Positions 16,177 through 25,125 of a stretch of DNA of 64,000 nucleotides are shown here, one piece after another (position 1 is the first letter of the stretch; each line of letters starts with the position of its first letter). Source of the stretch: Actinoplanes sp. DH11 (GTDB lineage: Bacteria > Actinomycetota > Actinomycetes > Mycobacteriales > Micromonosporaceae); the NCBI RefSeq assembly GCF_020873875.1, contig NZ_JAHWGU010000006.1, positions 124,001 to 188,000 on the forward strand. Reading direction: 5' to 3'. The position numbers and the translations under genes were made by a program. A model generated the notes under the pieces. That model worked only from the letters and a program-made list of their open reading frames with translations, made no database searches and was not told the DNA's origin.

Positions 16177-17339
16177 AGGCGTTGCAATGGCAGGGCGTCA
16201 ACAAGCTCGCCGTCGGTACCGTCCCCGACCCCGAACTGCGCAACCCCGGCGACATCATCGTCAAGGTGTCCCGGACCGTGACCTGCGGCTCCGACCTGCA
16301 CCTGCTCGGCGGCTACATCCCGTTCATGGAGAAGGGTGACGTGCTCGGCCACGAGTTCCTCGGCGAGGTCGTCGAGGTCGGGCCGGACGTGCGCAACCAC
16401 CGGGTCGGTGACCGCGTCGTCGTCTCCTCCTTCATCGCCTGCGGCAACTGCTGGTACTGCGACCAGAAACTCTTCTCGCTCTGCGACAACGGCAACACCA
16501 ACCCGGCGATCACCGAAACCCTGTGGGGGCACGCCCCGGGCGGCTGCTTCGGCTACTCACACGCGATGGGCGGCAACGCCGGCAGCCACGCCGAGTACAT
16601 CCGGGTGCCGTTCGCCGACGTCGGCGCGTTCACCGTGCCCGACGGCGTCAGTGACGACCGGGCGCTGTTCGCCTCCGACTCCGCGTCAACCGGCTGGATG
16701 GGCGCCGACCTGGGCGGTGTCAAACCCGGTGACGTGGTCGCGGTCTGGGGCGCCGGCGCGGTCGGGCAGATGGCGGCGCGCGCGGCGGTGCTGCTCGGCG
16801 CCGAGCGGGTGATCGTCATCGACCGCCTGGCGAACCGGCTGAGCCAGGCCGAAGGGCTGGGCACCGAGACGATCAACTACGAGACCACCGACGTCGCCGC
16901 CGAACTGCGGGAACGCAGCGGCGGCCGGGGACCCGACGTCTGCATCGAGGCGGTCGGCATGGAGGCGCACTCACCGGGCGCGCACTTCGGCTACGACCAG
17001 ATCAAGCAGCAGCTGCGCCTGCAGACGGACCGGCCGATCGCGGTCCGGGAGGCGATTCACGCCTGCCGCAAGGGCGGTTCCGTCTTCGTCCTCGGCGTCT
17101 ACGCGGGCTTCGTCGACAAGTTCCCGCTGGGCGCGATGATGAACAAGGGCCTGACGGTACGGGGTGCGCAGATGCACGGGCAGCGCTACATCCCGATGCT
17201 GCTGGAGCGGATGGCCAAGGGCGAGCTGGTGACCGAGCATCTGGCCACCCACGTGATGCCGCTGGATCAGGCGCCCGAGGGGTACCGGATGTTCAAGGAG
17301 AAGGAGGACGACTGCGTACGGGCGGTCTTCATCCCGTAG
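16173..17339 (+). CDS. Zinc-dependent alcohol/formaldehyde dehydrogenase-like protein
   Basis: 388 residues of the medium-chain dehydrogenase family. The catalytic zinc site uses Cys38 in TVTCGSDLH and His60-Glu61 in GHEFLG. A structural zinc loop has four cysteines (CGNCWYC and a fourth in FSLC). The NAD(P) fold shows VWGAGAVGQMAARAA. The long insertion after the structural loop and EAVGMEAHSPG follow the glutathione-independent formaldehyde dehydrogenase-like branch; the true substrate is unknown. GTG start overlaps the preceding stop. The 3' end faces the ArsR-like gene with only 25 bp between. Confidence 0.9.
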   Translation: MKALQWQGVNKLAVGTVPDPELRNPGDIIVKVSRTVTCGSDLHLLGGYIPFMEKGDVLGHEFLGEVVEVGPDVRNHRVGDRVVVSSFIACGNCWYCDQKLFSLCDNGNTNPAITETLWGHAPGGCFGYSHAMGGNAGSHAEYIRVPFADVGAFTVPDGVSDDRALFASDSASTGWMGADLGGVKPGDVVAVWGAGAVGQMAARAAVLLGAERVIVIDRLANRLSQAEGLGTETINYETTDVAAELRERSGGRGPDVCIEAVGMEAHSPGAHFGYDQIKQQLRLQTDRPIAVREAIHACRKGGSVFVLGVYAGFVDKFPLGAMMNKGLTVRGAQMHGQRYIPMLLERMAKGELVTEHLATHVMPLDQAPEGYRMFKEKEDDCVRAVFIP

Positions 17340-17364
17340 TCCGTCCTTCTTTCTCACTCGCTCT

Positions 17365-18054
17365 TCAGGACCCGCCGGCCTCGGTGCGGGGGCGGTGCAG
17401 GGCGATCGTGATCTCGGCAGCGGGTGCGCCGGGCGTGGCACGTCCGGCGAACTCACGGCTGAGGGCGTCGAGGCGGGTGGCGTACTCGTAGAAGGTGGCG
17501 TCGTCCATCGGGATCCGGCGGACGTCAAGCAGGCGGGGACCGGGGATGAACTGCCCGGGGATCTGCGCCGGGATCCCGGTCGCGGGTTCGGCCGGGGGTT
17601 CGGCTGCGGTTTCGCGTGCCGTTCCGGTTCCGGCCTGTGCTTCCGGTGTTGCTTCGGCTGAGCCGCTGCCGGTCTGACCCGCCGCCGTGGCGCTGCCGGT
17701 CCGGCCCGCCGCCGTGGCGCCGCCCGTCCGGCCCGCCGCCGGTCCGCCGCCGACCGTCCAGACCGGGATCGGGAAGCGGCCCGTTCCCGTCCAAGTCAGG
17801 CCCGGCAGCGGCGCCGGCGCGCGCAGCGGTGGGGCGGCGGCCGCCGCCGTGCTCACGTAGCGGACAACCGGCACCCCGCGCTCCACCCGGGGGTTGCCGG
17901 CCCGGACCAGACCGCTCTGTTCGAGCATCTTCACGTGGAAACTCACGACGCCGCCCGGCAAGCCGAGCCGCTCCGCCAGCCCGGCCACCGTGGCGGATCC
18001 GGCATGCAGCAGCCCGAGAATGCGGTCACGTACGTCGTCAGTCATGGCACACAT
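17365..18054 (-). CDS. ArsR-type winged-helix regulator with low-complexity middle
   Basis: 229 residues. ATG at 18054 is favoured because AAGG lies about 7 bp before it; the ATG three codons later is an alternative. Residues 4-65 form a winged helix: DRILGLLHAGSATVAGLAERLG, then GGVVSFHVKMLEQSGLVRAG. After a short PAPLPGLTW segment comes a Gly/Thr/Ala repeat region (GRTGGATAAGRTGSATAAG and similar), then a C-terminal helix region DDATFYEYATRLDALSREF. There is no cysteine metal site in the recognition helix, so it is not a metal sensor by that criterion. It diverges from the ECF sigma gene. The repeat region is probably a flexible linker and may vary between strains. Confidence 0.82.
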   Translation of the reverse strand: MCAMTDDVRDRILGLLHAGSATVAGLAERLGLPGGVVSFHVKMLEQSGLVRAGNPRVERGVPVVRYVSTAAAAAPPLRAPAPLPGLTWTGTGRFPIPVWTVGGGPAAGRTGGATAAGRTGSATAAGQTGSGSAEATPEAQAGTGTARETAAEPPAEPATGIPAQIPGQFIPGPRLLDVRRIPMDDATFYEYATRLDALSREFAGRATPGAPAAEITIALHRPRTEAGGS

Positions 18055-18250
18055 TGTCGACCTTGACGATGCGTGACAGAAGGCGACGGTCCGGTCGGCC
18101 GCCGGATCGCGCCGAAACCGCCCGTCGCGGCAGGCCATCCCCTCATCCTGGGGCGGGGCGGCGACGTCCCGAAAAAAGATCGCGGACGGGGTGTGACAGT
18201 GCCGCCCGGTCCGGACAGGTACCGGGTATGGACCACCAAGGAGCAACTAC

Positions 18251-18793
18251 ATGACGGCGGCGGGCGCCGAGGAACGCTTCCGCCGGCTGCACCGGGAGAC
18301 GTACGCCGACCTGCTGCGTTTCGTGGAGCGCCGGGTACCGGCCGACGACGCCGAGGACATCGTGTCGACGGTTTTCCTGACCGCGTGGCGGCGGCTCGGC
18401 GAACTGCCCGAGGACGCCCGGCCGTGGCTGTTCGCCATAGCGCACAAGACGATGGCGAACCGGACCCGCAGCTGGCTGCGGCGGCGTGCCCTCGACGTCC
18501 GGCTGATGTCGGTGGAGAACACGACGGCACCGGACGGGGCCGCCGGCACGGCCGCCCGCATCGACCTGGAACGGGCCTGGCGGACGTTGAGCGTGGCCGA
18601 CCGCGAGGTGCTCGCGCTCGTCGCCTTCGACGGCCTCACCTCGGAACAGGCCGCAACAGTCCTGAACTGCCGGCGGTCCGCCTTCGCCATGCGCCTGGCG
18701 CGGGCGCGCAGCAGATTGCAGGCCGCCCTCGAACCCGCCGCACCCGCACACCCCCGAACCGTCAAGGAGCAGCAGTCATGGACGAAAGCATGA
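18251..18793 (+). CDS. ECF-type RNA polymerase sigma factor
   Basis: 180 residues with region 2 (about 10-75: RRLHRETYADLLRFVERRV, AEDIVSTVFLTAWRR, ARPWLFAIAHKTMANRTRS) and region 4 (about 110-165: LERAWRTLSVADREVLALVA, then a helix-turn-helix ending LNCRRSAFAMRLARARSRL). AAGGAG precedes the ATG by 8 bp. It directs RNA polymerase to a dedicated promoter set under control of a partner, very likely the membrane protein encoded immediately downstream, whose start codon lies inside this gene (16-bp overlap). The inducing signal is unknown. Confidence 0.9.
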   Translation: MTAAGAEERFRRLHRETYADLLRFVERRVPADDAEDIVSTVFLTAWRRLGELPEDARPWLFAIAHKTMANRTRSWLRRRALDVRLMSVENTTAPDGAAGTAARIDLERAWRTLSVADREVLALVAFDGLTSEQAATVLNCRRSAFAMRLARARSRLQAALEPAAPAHPRTVKEQQSWTKA

Positions 18794-19596
18794 AGGACCT
18801 GGACCGGCTCGCGGTGCTCGACCCGGCCCGCAACCGGGAGCCCAGCGCCGAGGAGTGGGCCCGGGCGGAGGCTTTCGTCGATCGAGTCGTCGCCGGCTCC
18901 CCGGCCGTTTCCGGCTCTCCGGCCCGCAGCGGTTCTCCGGCCCGCAGCGGCTCACCGGCCGTGAGCGGTCTGTGGGATCGCCGGCGGTGGCTGGTCGTCG
19001 GTGCCGCCGCGGCGGCGGTCGGTGCGGTGGCGGCGTTCGGGGTGCCGGCGCTCGTGCCGGGCGCGGCGGAGAAGGCTGTCGCGTCGTGGACGGCGCTGCC
19101 GGCGGCCCGCAGCGGTGCGGAGGTGCTGCCGCAGGCGAAGATCTGTGCCGGCAACGACGTGGGCGGCGGGGCGTCCCCGACGGTGAACCCATCCGACGTG
19201 CTGCTGGCCGAACAGCGCGGCGAGGCGACCCTGCTCGTCCTGCGCAAGAGCAACGGCGTGGTCGTCGAATGCCTGGGCGTCGGGGACGACCAGCTCGCGT
19301 CGATGTCCCTGACCGAGGGCACCCCGAAGGTGCCGGCCGGCACGATCAACCTGGAGACGATGAGTTCGCTCGGCGAGGGCGACACGATGTGGTCGAACAT
19401 CGTGGGCCTGGCCGGCGACGGCATCACCGGCGTCGAGGTGCGGCTCGACAACGGCAAGGTCGTCCAGGCCAGTGTGGACAACGGCTGGTGGGCGGCGTGG
19501 TGGCCCGGCCCCGAGGGCGGCGAGGCGGACGCCTTGACCGTGACCGTCACCGCCGGCGACAAGACGACCAGCTACCGGCCGTCCGACCTGCCGTAA
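18778..19596 (+). CDS. Single-pass membrane protein overlapping the ECF sigma gene
   Basis: 272 residues from ATG at 18778 with AAGGAG upstream inside the sigma gene. Residues 1-68 are cytoplasmic and acidic, with a Gly-Ser-Pro-Ala-Arg repeat (GSPARSGSPARSG) just before one membrane helix (about 70-93). The outside domain of about 175 residues has two cysteines (KICAGND and VECLGVG) that could form a disulfide, and ends in beta-rich GEADALTVTVTAGDKTTSY. Overlap with a sigma gene and this topology suggest an anti-sigma-type regulator, but there is no HxxxCxxC zinc motif. The function is inferred only from position. Confidence 0.78.
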   Translation: MDESMKDLDRLAVLDPARNREPSAEEWARAEAFVDRVVAGSPAVSGSPARSGSPARSGSPAVSGLWDRRRWLVVGAAAAAVGAVAAFGVPALVPGAAEKAVASWTALPAARSGAEVLPQAKICAGNDVGGGASPTVNPSDVLLAEQRGEATLLVLRKSNGVVVECLGVGDDQLASMSLTEGTPKVPAGTINLETMSSLGEGDTMWSNIVGLAGDGITGVEVRLDNGKVVQASVDNGWWAAWWPGPEGGEADALTVTVTAGDKTTSYRPSDLP

Positions 19597-19653
19597 AGGC
19601 GCGGCTACCGCTGCTCCGCGGGCATTGAAGCCCTGACCGAACGTGTACGCCGG

Positions 19654-20055
19654 TCAGGGCTTCGATGACGTCGGGTCAGCGTTTCGTGGGGCTCCGCCGT
19701 CGACGGGCGGGGCGCCGTCGATCGCGTCGGCGGCGACCGCGGCGCCCATGAGTTCGGCGGGCAGGTCCAGGCTGTCCCGCAGCGTCACCTGACGCATGGC
19801 CACGGCGGCGATCACGCCGACCACACCGATCAGCGCGGAGATCAGGAAGATGTGGCCGGTGGCGTCCCCGTACGCTGCGCGCACGATGTGCTGCACCGCC
19901 TCCGGCAGCGCGCCCAGGTTCAAGCTGCCGCTGCCACCCGTGCTGCCGGCCGGCACACCGGCGGCGGCCAGGTCATGGGGGCTTGCCCACTGCGCAACTT
20001 TGCTCAGCGCGAATGTTCTTCCGGCGGGGAAGGCTTGACGGAAGGCCGCCGCGGT
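19654..20055 (-). pseudogene. C-terminal remnant of an MFS drug-exporter-like gene
   Basis: The last roughly 65 codons before the stop read like the C-terminal helix and tail of DHA2-type major facilitator exporters: ALPEAVQHIVRAAYGDATGH, then a membrane helix IFLISALIGVVGVIAAVAM, then RQVTLRDSLDLPAELMG. The other 12-13 helices are missing. Upstream the frame stays open to about 20055 (AFRQAFPAGRTFALSKVAQW) and then dissolves into tandem repeats. A GTG at 19956 could start a 100-residue product, but a lone last helix is unlikely to work. I treat it as a truncated gene. Confidence 0.65.
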
Positions 20056-20062
20056 GGACTGA

Positions 20063-20240
20063 GGGCGTCCGCGGTGGTGGGGCTGGGGCGTCCGCGGTGG
20101 TGGGCCTGGGGGCGTATGCGGTGTGGGGCTGGAGGCGTATGCGGTGGGGGGCTGGGGCCTGTGAGCGGTGGTGGGCGGGCTGGGGGCGTATGCGGTGGTG
20201 GGGCTGGGGGCGTATGCGGTGGTGGGGCTTAGGGCGTCCG
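20063..20240. repeat. G-rich tandem repeat, about 23-bp unit
   Basis: Seven to eight imperfect units built on GCGGTGGTGGGGCTGGGG followed by GCGTATGCGG or GCGTCCGCGG. It lies directly between the broken exporter and palindromic element copy 1 and may mark the break. Confidence 0.8.
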
Positions 20241-20430
20241 CGTGGCGGTGTTGATCTGCTAGCGCTACGAAATCGCTGTGATCATGGGGTTGAAACCGCG
20301 ATTTCGTAGCGCTAGCAGATCAACTTCCTCGACAGGGGCGGTGGGCCCGGTGTCACCGGAGCCGGAAAGGGAGGCGCGTTGATGTTGCGGGCAGTTCCGG
20401 CTGGGCAGTGATCGGCGCGCGGCGCGGCCA
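20236..20430. repeat. Palindromic element, copy 1
   Basis: The palindrome is 20250-20324: two perfect 27-bp arms (20250-20276 and 20298-20324) starting GTTGATCTGCTAGCG around a 21-nt core. The core reads TGTGATCATGGGGTTGAAAC (plus one C), the orientation shared with copy 3. Left flank GTCCGCGTGGCGGT (20236-20249) is identical to copy 4; the right flank (to about 20430) has GCCGGAA and a CGGCTGGGCAGTGATC end shared with copy 2. No transposase is present. Confidence 0.85.
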
Positions 20431-20587
20431 GGGCCGGGGCCGGGGCGGCGGTCGGGGCGCGGTGGTTCGGGGACGGTGACAGGGTGCGGCGGTCCGGGTG
20501 CGGCGGGACCGGGGTGCGGCGGGACCGGGGTGCGGCGGTCCGGGTGCGGCGGCCGCCGGGTGCGGGGGCCGGGGGCGCGGCCGGGGC

Positions 20588-21139
20588 TCAGGGTAGGACG
20601 ACGCAGCGGCGGCAGCGGGCCTCGTACGTGTAGGTGCCGTCGTCCGGGAGGGGTGTGGAAGGCGCGAGTTCGCGGATGAAGGGTTTGCCGTGTTCGAGGA
20701 CCTGAGTGTGGGTGGCGTCCAGGGAGCGGCAGACGTCGCAGACCGCCCGGCGGTAGATGACCTTTTCGGGGGCCAGTTCGAAGAGGGCCCGCACCGGTGC
20801 GAACAGCTGGCCCCGGTGGTCGAGGTCGATGCCGGCCACGACGACCTTGATGCCGGCGCGGACGGCGACGCCGAGTTCGGCGATGTCGGCGGTGGTGAAC
20901 ATGTGGATCTCGTCGACGCCGATCACCTCGAAGCCGCCGGAGGCGGCGCCCGCCAGGGAGTGCACCTTGACCGTCTCCAGGCTGCCGCCGGACCGGGACA
21001 TCACCGCGGTGTCGCGCCCGTGCCGGGCCGACTGGAAGACACGGTGCGGGATGCCGGTGTGCTGCAGCGGGGACAGCAGGCTGATCATTTCGAGTGACTT
21101 GCCGCCCTTCATCGGGCCGAGGATCACGGTCAGGTCCAT
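20588..21139 (-). CDS. tdk: Thymidine kinase (type II)
   Basis: A 183-residue cytoplasmic kinase phosphorylating thymidine in the salvage pathway. ATG at 21139 gives the standard start MDLTVILGPMKGGKS with the P-loop at residues 8-15. The Walker B-like VIGVDEIHMF, the lasso-region FELAPEKVIYRRAVCDVC, and two CxxC zinc pairs (CDVC and CRRC) fit the family; the length is slightly below the 190-200 typical. It follows the inositol operon on the same strand, separated by about 230 bp of tandem repeats, so it is probably expressed separately. Confidence 0.92.
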   Translation of the reverse strand: MDLTVILGPMKGGKSLEMISLLSPLQHTGIPHRVFQSARHGRDTAVMSRSGGSLETVKVHSLAGAASGGFEVIGVDEIHMFTTADIAELGVAVRAGIKVVVAGIDLDHRGQLFAPVRALFELAPEKVIYRRAVCDVCRSLDATHTQVLEHGKPFIRELAPSTPLPDDGTYTYEARCRRCVVLP

Positions 21140-21210
21140 GCCGAAGACGGTGCCACCAGGCGTCCGGCGACTCGGCGCCGCCCCACCCACCCGAGATCTT
21201 CGCCGCAGCC

Positions 21211-21358
21211 AGCCGGCACGCGAGGACGCGGAAAGCCGGCACGCGAGGGCCCCGGCACCCGGCACGCAGAGGACCGCGGCAACAACCGGCACGCGAGGCC
21301 GCAGCACCCGGCACGCAGAGGACGGCAACAACCGGCACGCGAGGACCGCAGCCGGCCC
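21211..21358. repeat. Tandem repeats on CCGGCACGCGAGG
   Basis: About six interrupted copies of CCGGCACGC(G/A)(A)GAGGAC in the gap between the isomerase and tdk genes. I see no hairpin terminator here. Confidence 0.7.
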
Positions 21359-21367
21359 CGGGAATCG

Positions 21368-22228
21368 TTACAGACCGTACTTCTCGGCGTACTGCCGCAC
21401 CTTCGCCAGGTTGAACCGGCAGCTCTGTTCGGCGCGGTCCTCCCAGGCGAAGACGCAGATCGTGGCGAGGCCGTCGAAGCCGGCCTCGGCGAGGGTACGG
21501 AAGAACGCCTCCCAGTCCACCTCGCCCTGCCCGATGTCGAGGTGCTGGTGCACCCGTGCCGCCGAGCCGGGTGGGTTGACGATGTAGCGCAGCCCGGACG
21601 ACGCCCGGTGGTCGAAGGAGTCGGCCAGGTGCAGGTGGGTGAGCAGCGGCCCGGCGTGCCGGATCACGGCGGGTGCGTCGCCGCCCTGGTGGAAGGTGTG
21701 CGGCGCGCAGTAGAGGAAGCTGACCTGGCCGGAGTTTATGCCGCGGACCAGGTCGACCCCGGCGGTGCCGTCCTCCACGAAGTCGTCGGGGTGGGGTTCG
21801 AGGACGAGGCGTACGCCTTCGCGTTCCAGGATCGGCAGCAGCTCGTCGAGGGACCGCCAGAACTGGGCCTCGCTCGCGTCGGGCTGCGCGGGCCGGCCGT
21901 TGAACTCGGAGTTCATCACGTCCACGCCGAGGTCGACGGTGATCTGGATGGCCCGCCGCCAGTAGCGGACCGCGGCCTGCCGGGCGTCCTCGTCGGGCCC
22001 GGACCAGCGGTAGAGCGGCAGCACCGAGGCCACCTGGACCTCGGCGTCGGCGAGCGCCTTGCGGAACGCCGCCACGAGCGCGTCGTCGGCGCGCGGGTGC
22101 CGGAAGAACGGCAGGAAGTCGTCGCGCGGGCTGAGTTCGATGCGGTGGTAGCCGAGGCCGGCGACCATCCGGGGCAGGTCGAGCAGCGGGACGCGGCGCA
22201 GCATGTACGGGTCGAGGGCGATTTTCAC
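21368..22228 (-). CDS. Sugar phosphate isomerase/epimerase (TIM barrel) of the inositol operon
   Basis: 286 residues from GTG at 22228, chosen because GGAGGT lies 6 bp upstream. It is a xylose isomerase-like TIM barrel with MVAGLGYHRIELSPRDDF at the first strands, MNSEFNGRP, the metal-site Glu in RLVLEPHPDDF, a THLHLADSFDH His segment, and a C-terminal FDGLATICVFAWEDRA. It is the last gene of the ten-gene operon; its start overlaps the dehydrogenase stop by 4 bp. Relatives include IolI/IolH-type inosose isomerases, so it may isomerise ketoinositols or stand in for a missing pathway step (iolB is absent here). The exact reaction is not established. Confidence 0.82.
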   Translation of the reverse strand: MKIALDPYMLRRVPLLDLPRMVAGLGYHRIELSPRDDFLPFFRHPRADDALVAAFRKALADAEVQVASVLPLYRWSGPDEDARQAAVRYWRRAIQITVDLGVDVMNSEFNGRPAQPDASEAQFWRSLDELLPILEREGVRLVLEPHPDDFVEDGTAGVDLVRGINSGQVSFLYCAPHTFHQGGDAPAVIRHAGPLLTHLHLADSFDHRASSGLRYIVNPPGSAARVHQHLDIGQGEVDWEAFFRTLAEAGFDGLATICVFAWEDRAEQSCRFNLAKVRQYAEKYGL

Positions 22229-23244
22229 GGTGTGACCTCCGCACCCCGGTAGAGCTTGGGCTGGTCGGCCAGGGCCACCGGGACGCGGTCGCCGGTGTGC
22301 AGGGCGGCGACCCCGGCGTCGCAGACGGCCGCGGCGGCGTAACCGTCCCAGGCGCTGGGCCCGACGGTGCGGCCGCCGTCGGCGAGGGCGTCGATCCATT
22401 CCTGGAACTCGGTGTCGTAGGCGGTGACGAAGCGTTCCCGCCAGTCCGCGGGCACCGGCGTGGCGACGAAACCGGCGCGGCGGACGGTGACCGGTACGGG
22501 TTCGGCGAGCGTCGCGGTGCCGTGCTCGCCGACGACTTCGCCGCGGATGTCGTACCCGTACCGGATGTTCACCGAGATCTCGACGTCGACGAGCACCCCG
22601 CCGGCGGTCTCCAGGATCAGCAGCAGCGGGTCCTGCAGGTCACCGCCGTTGCGGCTGCGCCGGGGGACGAGCACCCGGGCGGCGGCGATCTCCTGGCCGA
22701 ACATCCAGCGCACCATGTCGATCTCGTGCACCGCGGTGTCGACGATCGCGCTCTCCTTCTCGTAGTAGCCGGGGACCATCGGGTTGCGGTGGGCGCAGTG
22801 CATCATCAGCGCGGCACCGATCTCGCCGCCGGCGGTGACGGCGCGCAGCGAGCGGTACGCCGCGTCGTAGCGGCGCATGAACCCGACCTGCACCAGCCGG
22901 CTGCCGTGCGCGACTTCCGCCTCGACGATCCGCAGACAGGCCTGCTGGGTGGTGGCCAGCGGCTTCTCGCAGAAGACGGGCTTGCCGGCGGCGATGGAGG
23001 CGAGCACGTACTGCTCGTGGGACGGCCCCCAGGAGCAGACCACCACGGCGTCCACCCGCGGGTCGGCGATCACGTCCTCGCCGGTGGCGTGCACGGCCGC
23101 GCCGACGCCGGCGGCGACCTCGCCGGCGACGGCCGTGTCGGTGTCGGTGAGCGCGACCACGCGGGCGCCGGACACCACCCGGCTCATCCGCCGGATGTGG
23201 TCCTGCCCGATCATGCCGGTGCCGATGACGCCCACTCCCAGCAT
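22225..23244 (-). CDS. Gfo/Idh/MocA-family dehydrogenase, probable inositol dehydrogenase
   Basis: A 339-residue NAD-dependent oxidoreductase. The N-terminal Rossmann motif is VGVIGTGMIGQDHI; the family signature CEKPLA follows at about 95, and VHEIDMVRWMFG supplies the His/Asp pair used in inositol 2-dehydrogenases. In this operon its expected job is oxidation of myo-inositol (or scyllo-inositol) to inosose, the first catabolic step. GGAAAGAGG precedes the ATG. It lies 2 bp after the ATPase stop and overlaps the isomerase start. It is the only such dehydrogenase in the cluster, so IolG is the likely assignment, though substrate cannot be proven from sequence. Confidence 0.88.
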   Translation of the reverse strand: MLGVGVIGTGMIGQDHIRRMSRVVSGARVVALTDTDTAVAGEVAAGVGAAVHATGEDVIADPRVDAVVVCSWGPSHEQYVLASIAAGKPVFCEKPLATTQQACLRIVEAEVAHGSRLVQVGFMRRYDAAYRSLRAVTAGGEIGAALMMHCAHRNPMVPGYYEKESAIVDTAVHEIDMVRWMFGQEIAAARVLVPRRSRNGGDLQDPLLLILETAGGVLVDVEISVNIRYGYDIRGEVVGEHGTATLAEPVPVTVRRAGFVATPVPADWRERFVTAYDTEFQEWIDALADGGRTVGPSAWDGYAAAAVCDAGVAALHTGDRVPVALADQPKLYRGAEVTP

Positions 23245-23246
23245 GG

Positions 23247-24071
23247 TCAGGCCTCTTTCCGGCCGAGCTCGTGGGAGAGTTCGGCGAGTTCGTCCCCGCC
23301 GGCCATCTGGGTGGTGAGCTGGTCGAGGCCGACCTCGGCACGCGTGCGGTCGAGCACGGCCCGGCCCAGTTTGAGGATCACGAAGTGGTCGCCGACCAGG
23401 TAGGCGTGGTGCGGGTTGTGGGTGATGAAGACGACGCCGAGGCCGGCGTCGCGGGCGGCGGCGACGTACTTCAGCACCACGCCGGACTGTTTGACGCCGA
23501 GGGCCGCGGTGGGTTCGTCGAGGATCAGCACGCGAGCGCCGAAGTACACCGCGCGGGCGATCGCCACGCATTGCCGCTGGCCGCCGGAGAGCGTACCGAT
23601 GGGCTGGTTGATGTCCTTGACCTCGATGCCCATCTTGCGCAGCTCGGCGTCGGCGATCTCGCGCATCTGCCCGACCCGCAGCCCGGCCAGCGGGTAGCGC
23701 CCGGCGGTCAGTTCGGAGCCGAGGAAGAAGTTGCGCCAGACCTCCAGCAGCGGCACCACCGCCAAGTCCTGGTAGACGGTGGCGATGCCGTGGTCCAGGG
23801 CCTCGCGCGGGGAGCCGAACCGCAGTTCCGTGCCGTCGACGCGCAGAATGCCCTCGTTGTGCGGGTGCAGACCCGACATGATCTTGATGAGGGTCGACTT
23901 GCCGGCGCCGTTGTCGCCGAGCACGCATGTCACCTCGCCGGCGTTGACCCGCAGGTTGATGTCCTTGAGCGCCCGGATCGCGCCGTAACTCTTGCCGACC
24001 GCCTCCATCTCGATCAGCGGCTCGCCCCGGTGCAGTTCGCGGTCGGCGTGCTCGGCCAGGGTGTCGGTCAT
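23247..24071 (-). CDS. ABC transporter ATP-binding protein (sugar/inositol import)
   Basis: 274 residues with a single nucleotide-binding domain: Walker [11 protein letters not shown]-loop [13 protein letters not shown], signature LSGGQRQ, Walker [12 protein letters not shown] and H-loop FITHN. RbsA-type importers normally fuse two such domains; this is the single-domain FrcA-like form, presumably acting as a dimer. It energises the permease encoded 4 bp upstream, bringing inositol into the cell. It is part of the operon between permease and dehydrogenase. Confidence 0.92.
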   Translation of the reverse strand: MTDTLAEHADRELHRGEPLIEMEAVGKSYGAIRALKDINLRVNAGEVTCVLGDNGAGKSTLIKIMSGLHPHNEGILRVDGTELRFGSPREALDHGIATVYQDLAVVPLLEVWRNFFLGSELTAGRYPLAGLRVGQMREIADAELRKMGIEVKDINQPIGTLSGGQRQCVAIARAVYFGARVLILDEPTAALGVKQSGVVLKYVAAARDAGLGVVFITHNPHHAYLVGDHFVILKLGRAVLDRTRAEVGLDQLTTQMAGGDELAELSHELGRKEA

Positions 24072-24075
24072 CGCC

Positions 24076-25119
24076 TCAGCCCACCTTTCTCGTCGTGGAG
24101 AGCCGCTTCACGTAGAGGTTCACCAGGACCGCGAGCAGCAGCATCACGCCGAGGAAGGCGCGGAACCAGTTCGGGTCCCACCCGGCGTAGACGATGCCGA
24201 GGCTGGTCATGCCGAAGATGAACGCGCCGATCGCGACGCCGATGGCGCTGCCGAAGCCGCCGGTGAGCAGGGTGCCGCCGACCACCGCGGCGATGATGTA
24301 GAGGAACTCGTTGCCGACACCGCCGCCGGCCTGCAGCGTGTTGAACCGGTAGAGCTGGTGCATGCCGACGAACCAGCCCAGGAACGACACGGTCATGAAC
24401 AGCAAGATCTTGGTGCGGACCAGGGGTACGCCCACCGCCCGCGCACTGTCCGGCGCCCCGCCGACCGCGAAGATCCAGTTGCCGCTCCGGGTGCGCTGCA
24501 GGATCCAGGCGGCCAGCGCGATCAGCAGCAGCCAGTAGATCACCGTGATCCAGACCGTCACCGAGCCGATCTTGAAGCTGGAGGCGAAGACCACGCCGAG
24601 GCTGTCGTACCCGTCGATCCGGCTGATGTCGGTGGACGACACCGAGCCGGTGATCTGCTTGGTCAGGCCGAGGTTGGCGCCCTGGAGCACGAAGAAGGTG
24701 CCGAGCGTGATCAGGAAGCTGGGGATCCCGGTCCGCATCACCAGGTAGCCGTTGAGCGCGCCGATCATCAGGCAGAAGACCAGCGACAGCGCGGCGCCGA
24801 CCCAGAGGTTGACGCCGAGGTACCAGCAGAACATCGAGTTGAACAGCCCGGCGCTGTAGACGATGACGCCGGCGGACAGGTCGAACTCCCCGCCGATCAT
24901 CAGCAGGCCGACGCCGACCGCGACGATGCCGATGACCGACGACTGGTAGAGCACCGTGAAGAACGAGTCGGCCGACCGGAACGACGGCGCCATCACCATG
25001 AAGAAGATGCCGATGACGACGGCGGCGACGAACGCGCCGACCTCGGGGCGGGCCAGGATCCGGTTCGACCAGCCGAGGCGTACGCGGTTCGGCGGGTTCG
25101 CCGTGACGGAGTGCGCCAT
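24076..25119 (-). CDS. ABC transporter permease (sugar/inositol import)
   Basis: A 347-residue membrane protein of the ribose/fructose-type permease family with about nine or ten hydrophobic helices. Family hallmarks include [15 protein letters not shown] in the middle and [20 protein letters not shown] near the C-terminus. A segment between helices ([18 protein letters not shown]) is likely the extracytoplasmic docking face. It lies 6 bp after the binding-protein stop and 4 bp before the ATPase start, so the three import genes form one unit. Confidence 0.93.
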   Translation of the reverse strand: MAHSVTANPPNRVRLGWSNRILARPEVGAFVAAVVIGIFFMVMAPSFRSADSFFTVLYQSSVIGIVAVGVGLLMIGGEFDLSAGVIVYSAGLFNSMFCWYLGVNLWVGAALSLVFCLMIGALNGYLVMRTGIPSFLITLGTFFVLQGANLGLTKQITGSVSSTDISRIDGYDSLGVVFASSFKIGSVTVWITVIYWLLLIALAAWILQRTRSGNWIFAVGGAPDSARAVGVPLVRTKILLFMTVSFLGWFVGMHQLYRFNTLQAGGGVGNEFLYIIAAVVGGTLLTGGFGSAIGVAIGAFIFGMTSLGIVYAGWDPNWFRAFLGVMLLLAVLVNLYVKRLSTTRKVG

Positions 25120-25125
25120 GGCCGG

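Noticed and set aside
19654..19956. A 100-residue membrane protein
   Set aside because: It is the last helix and tail of a large exporter; an independent function is unlikely.
20250..20324. A conserved peptide (VDLLALRNRGF-like) repeated at four places as a possible protein motif
   Set aside because: It is only the translation of the palindrome arms, in several frames and on both strands, and ends at a stop inside the element; the conservation is at DNA level.
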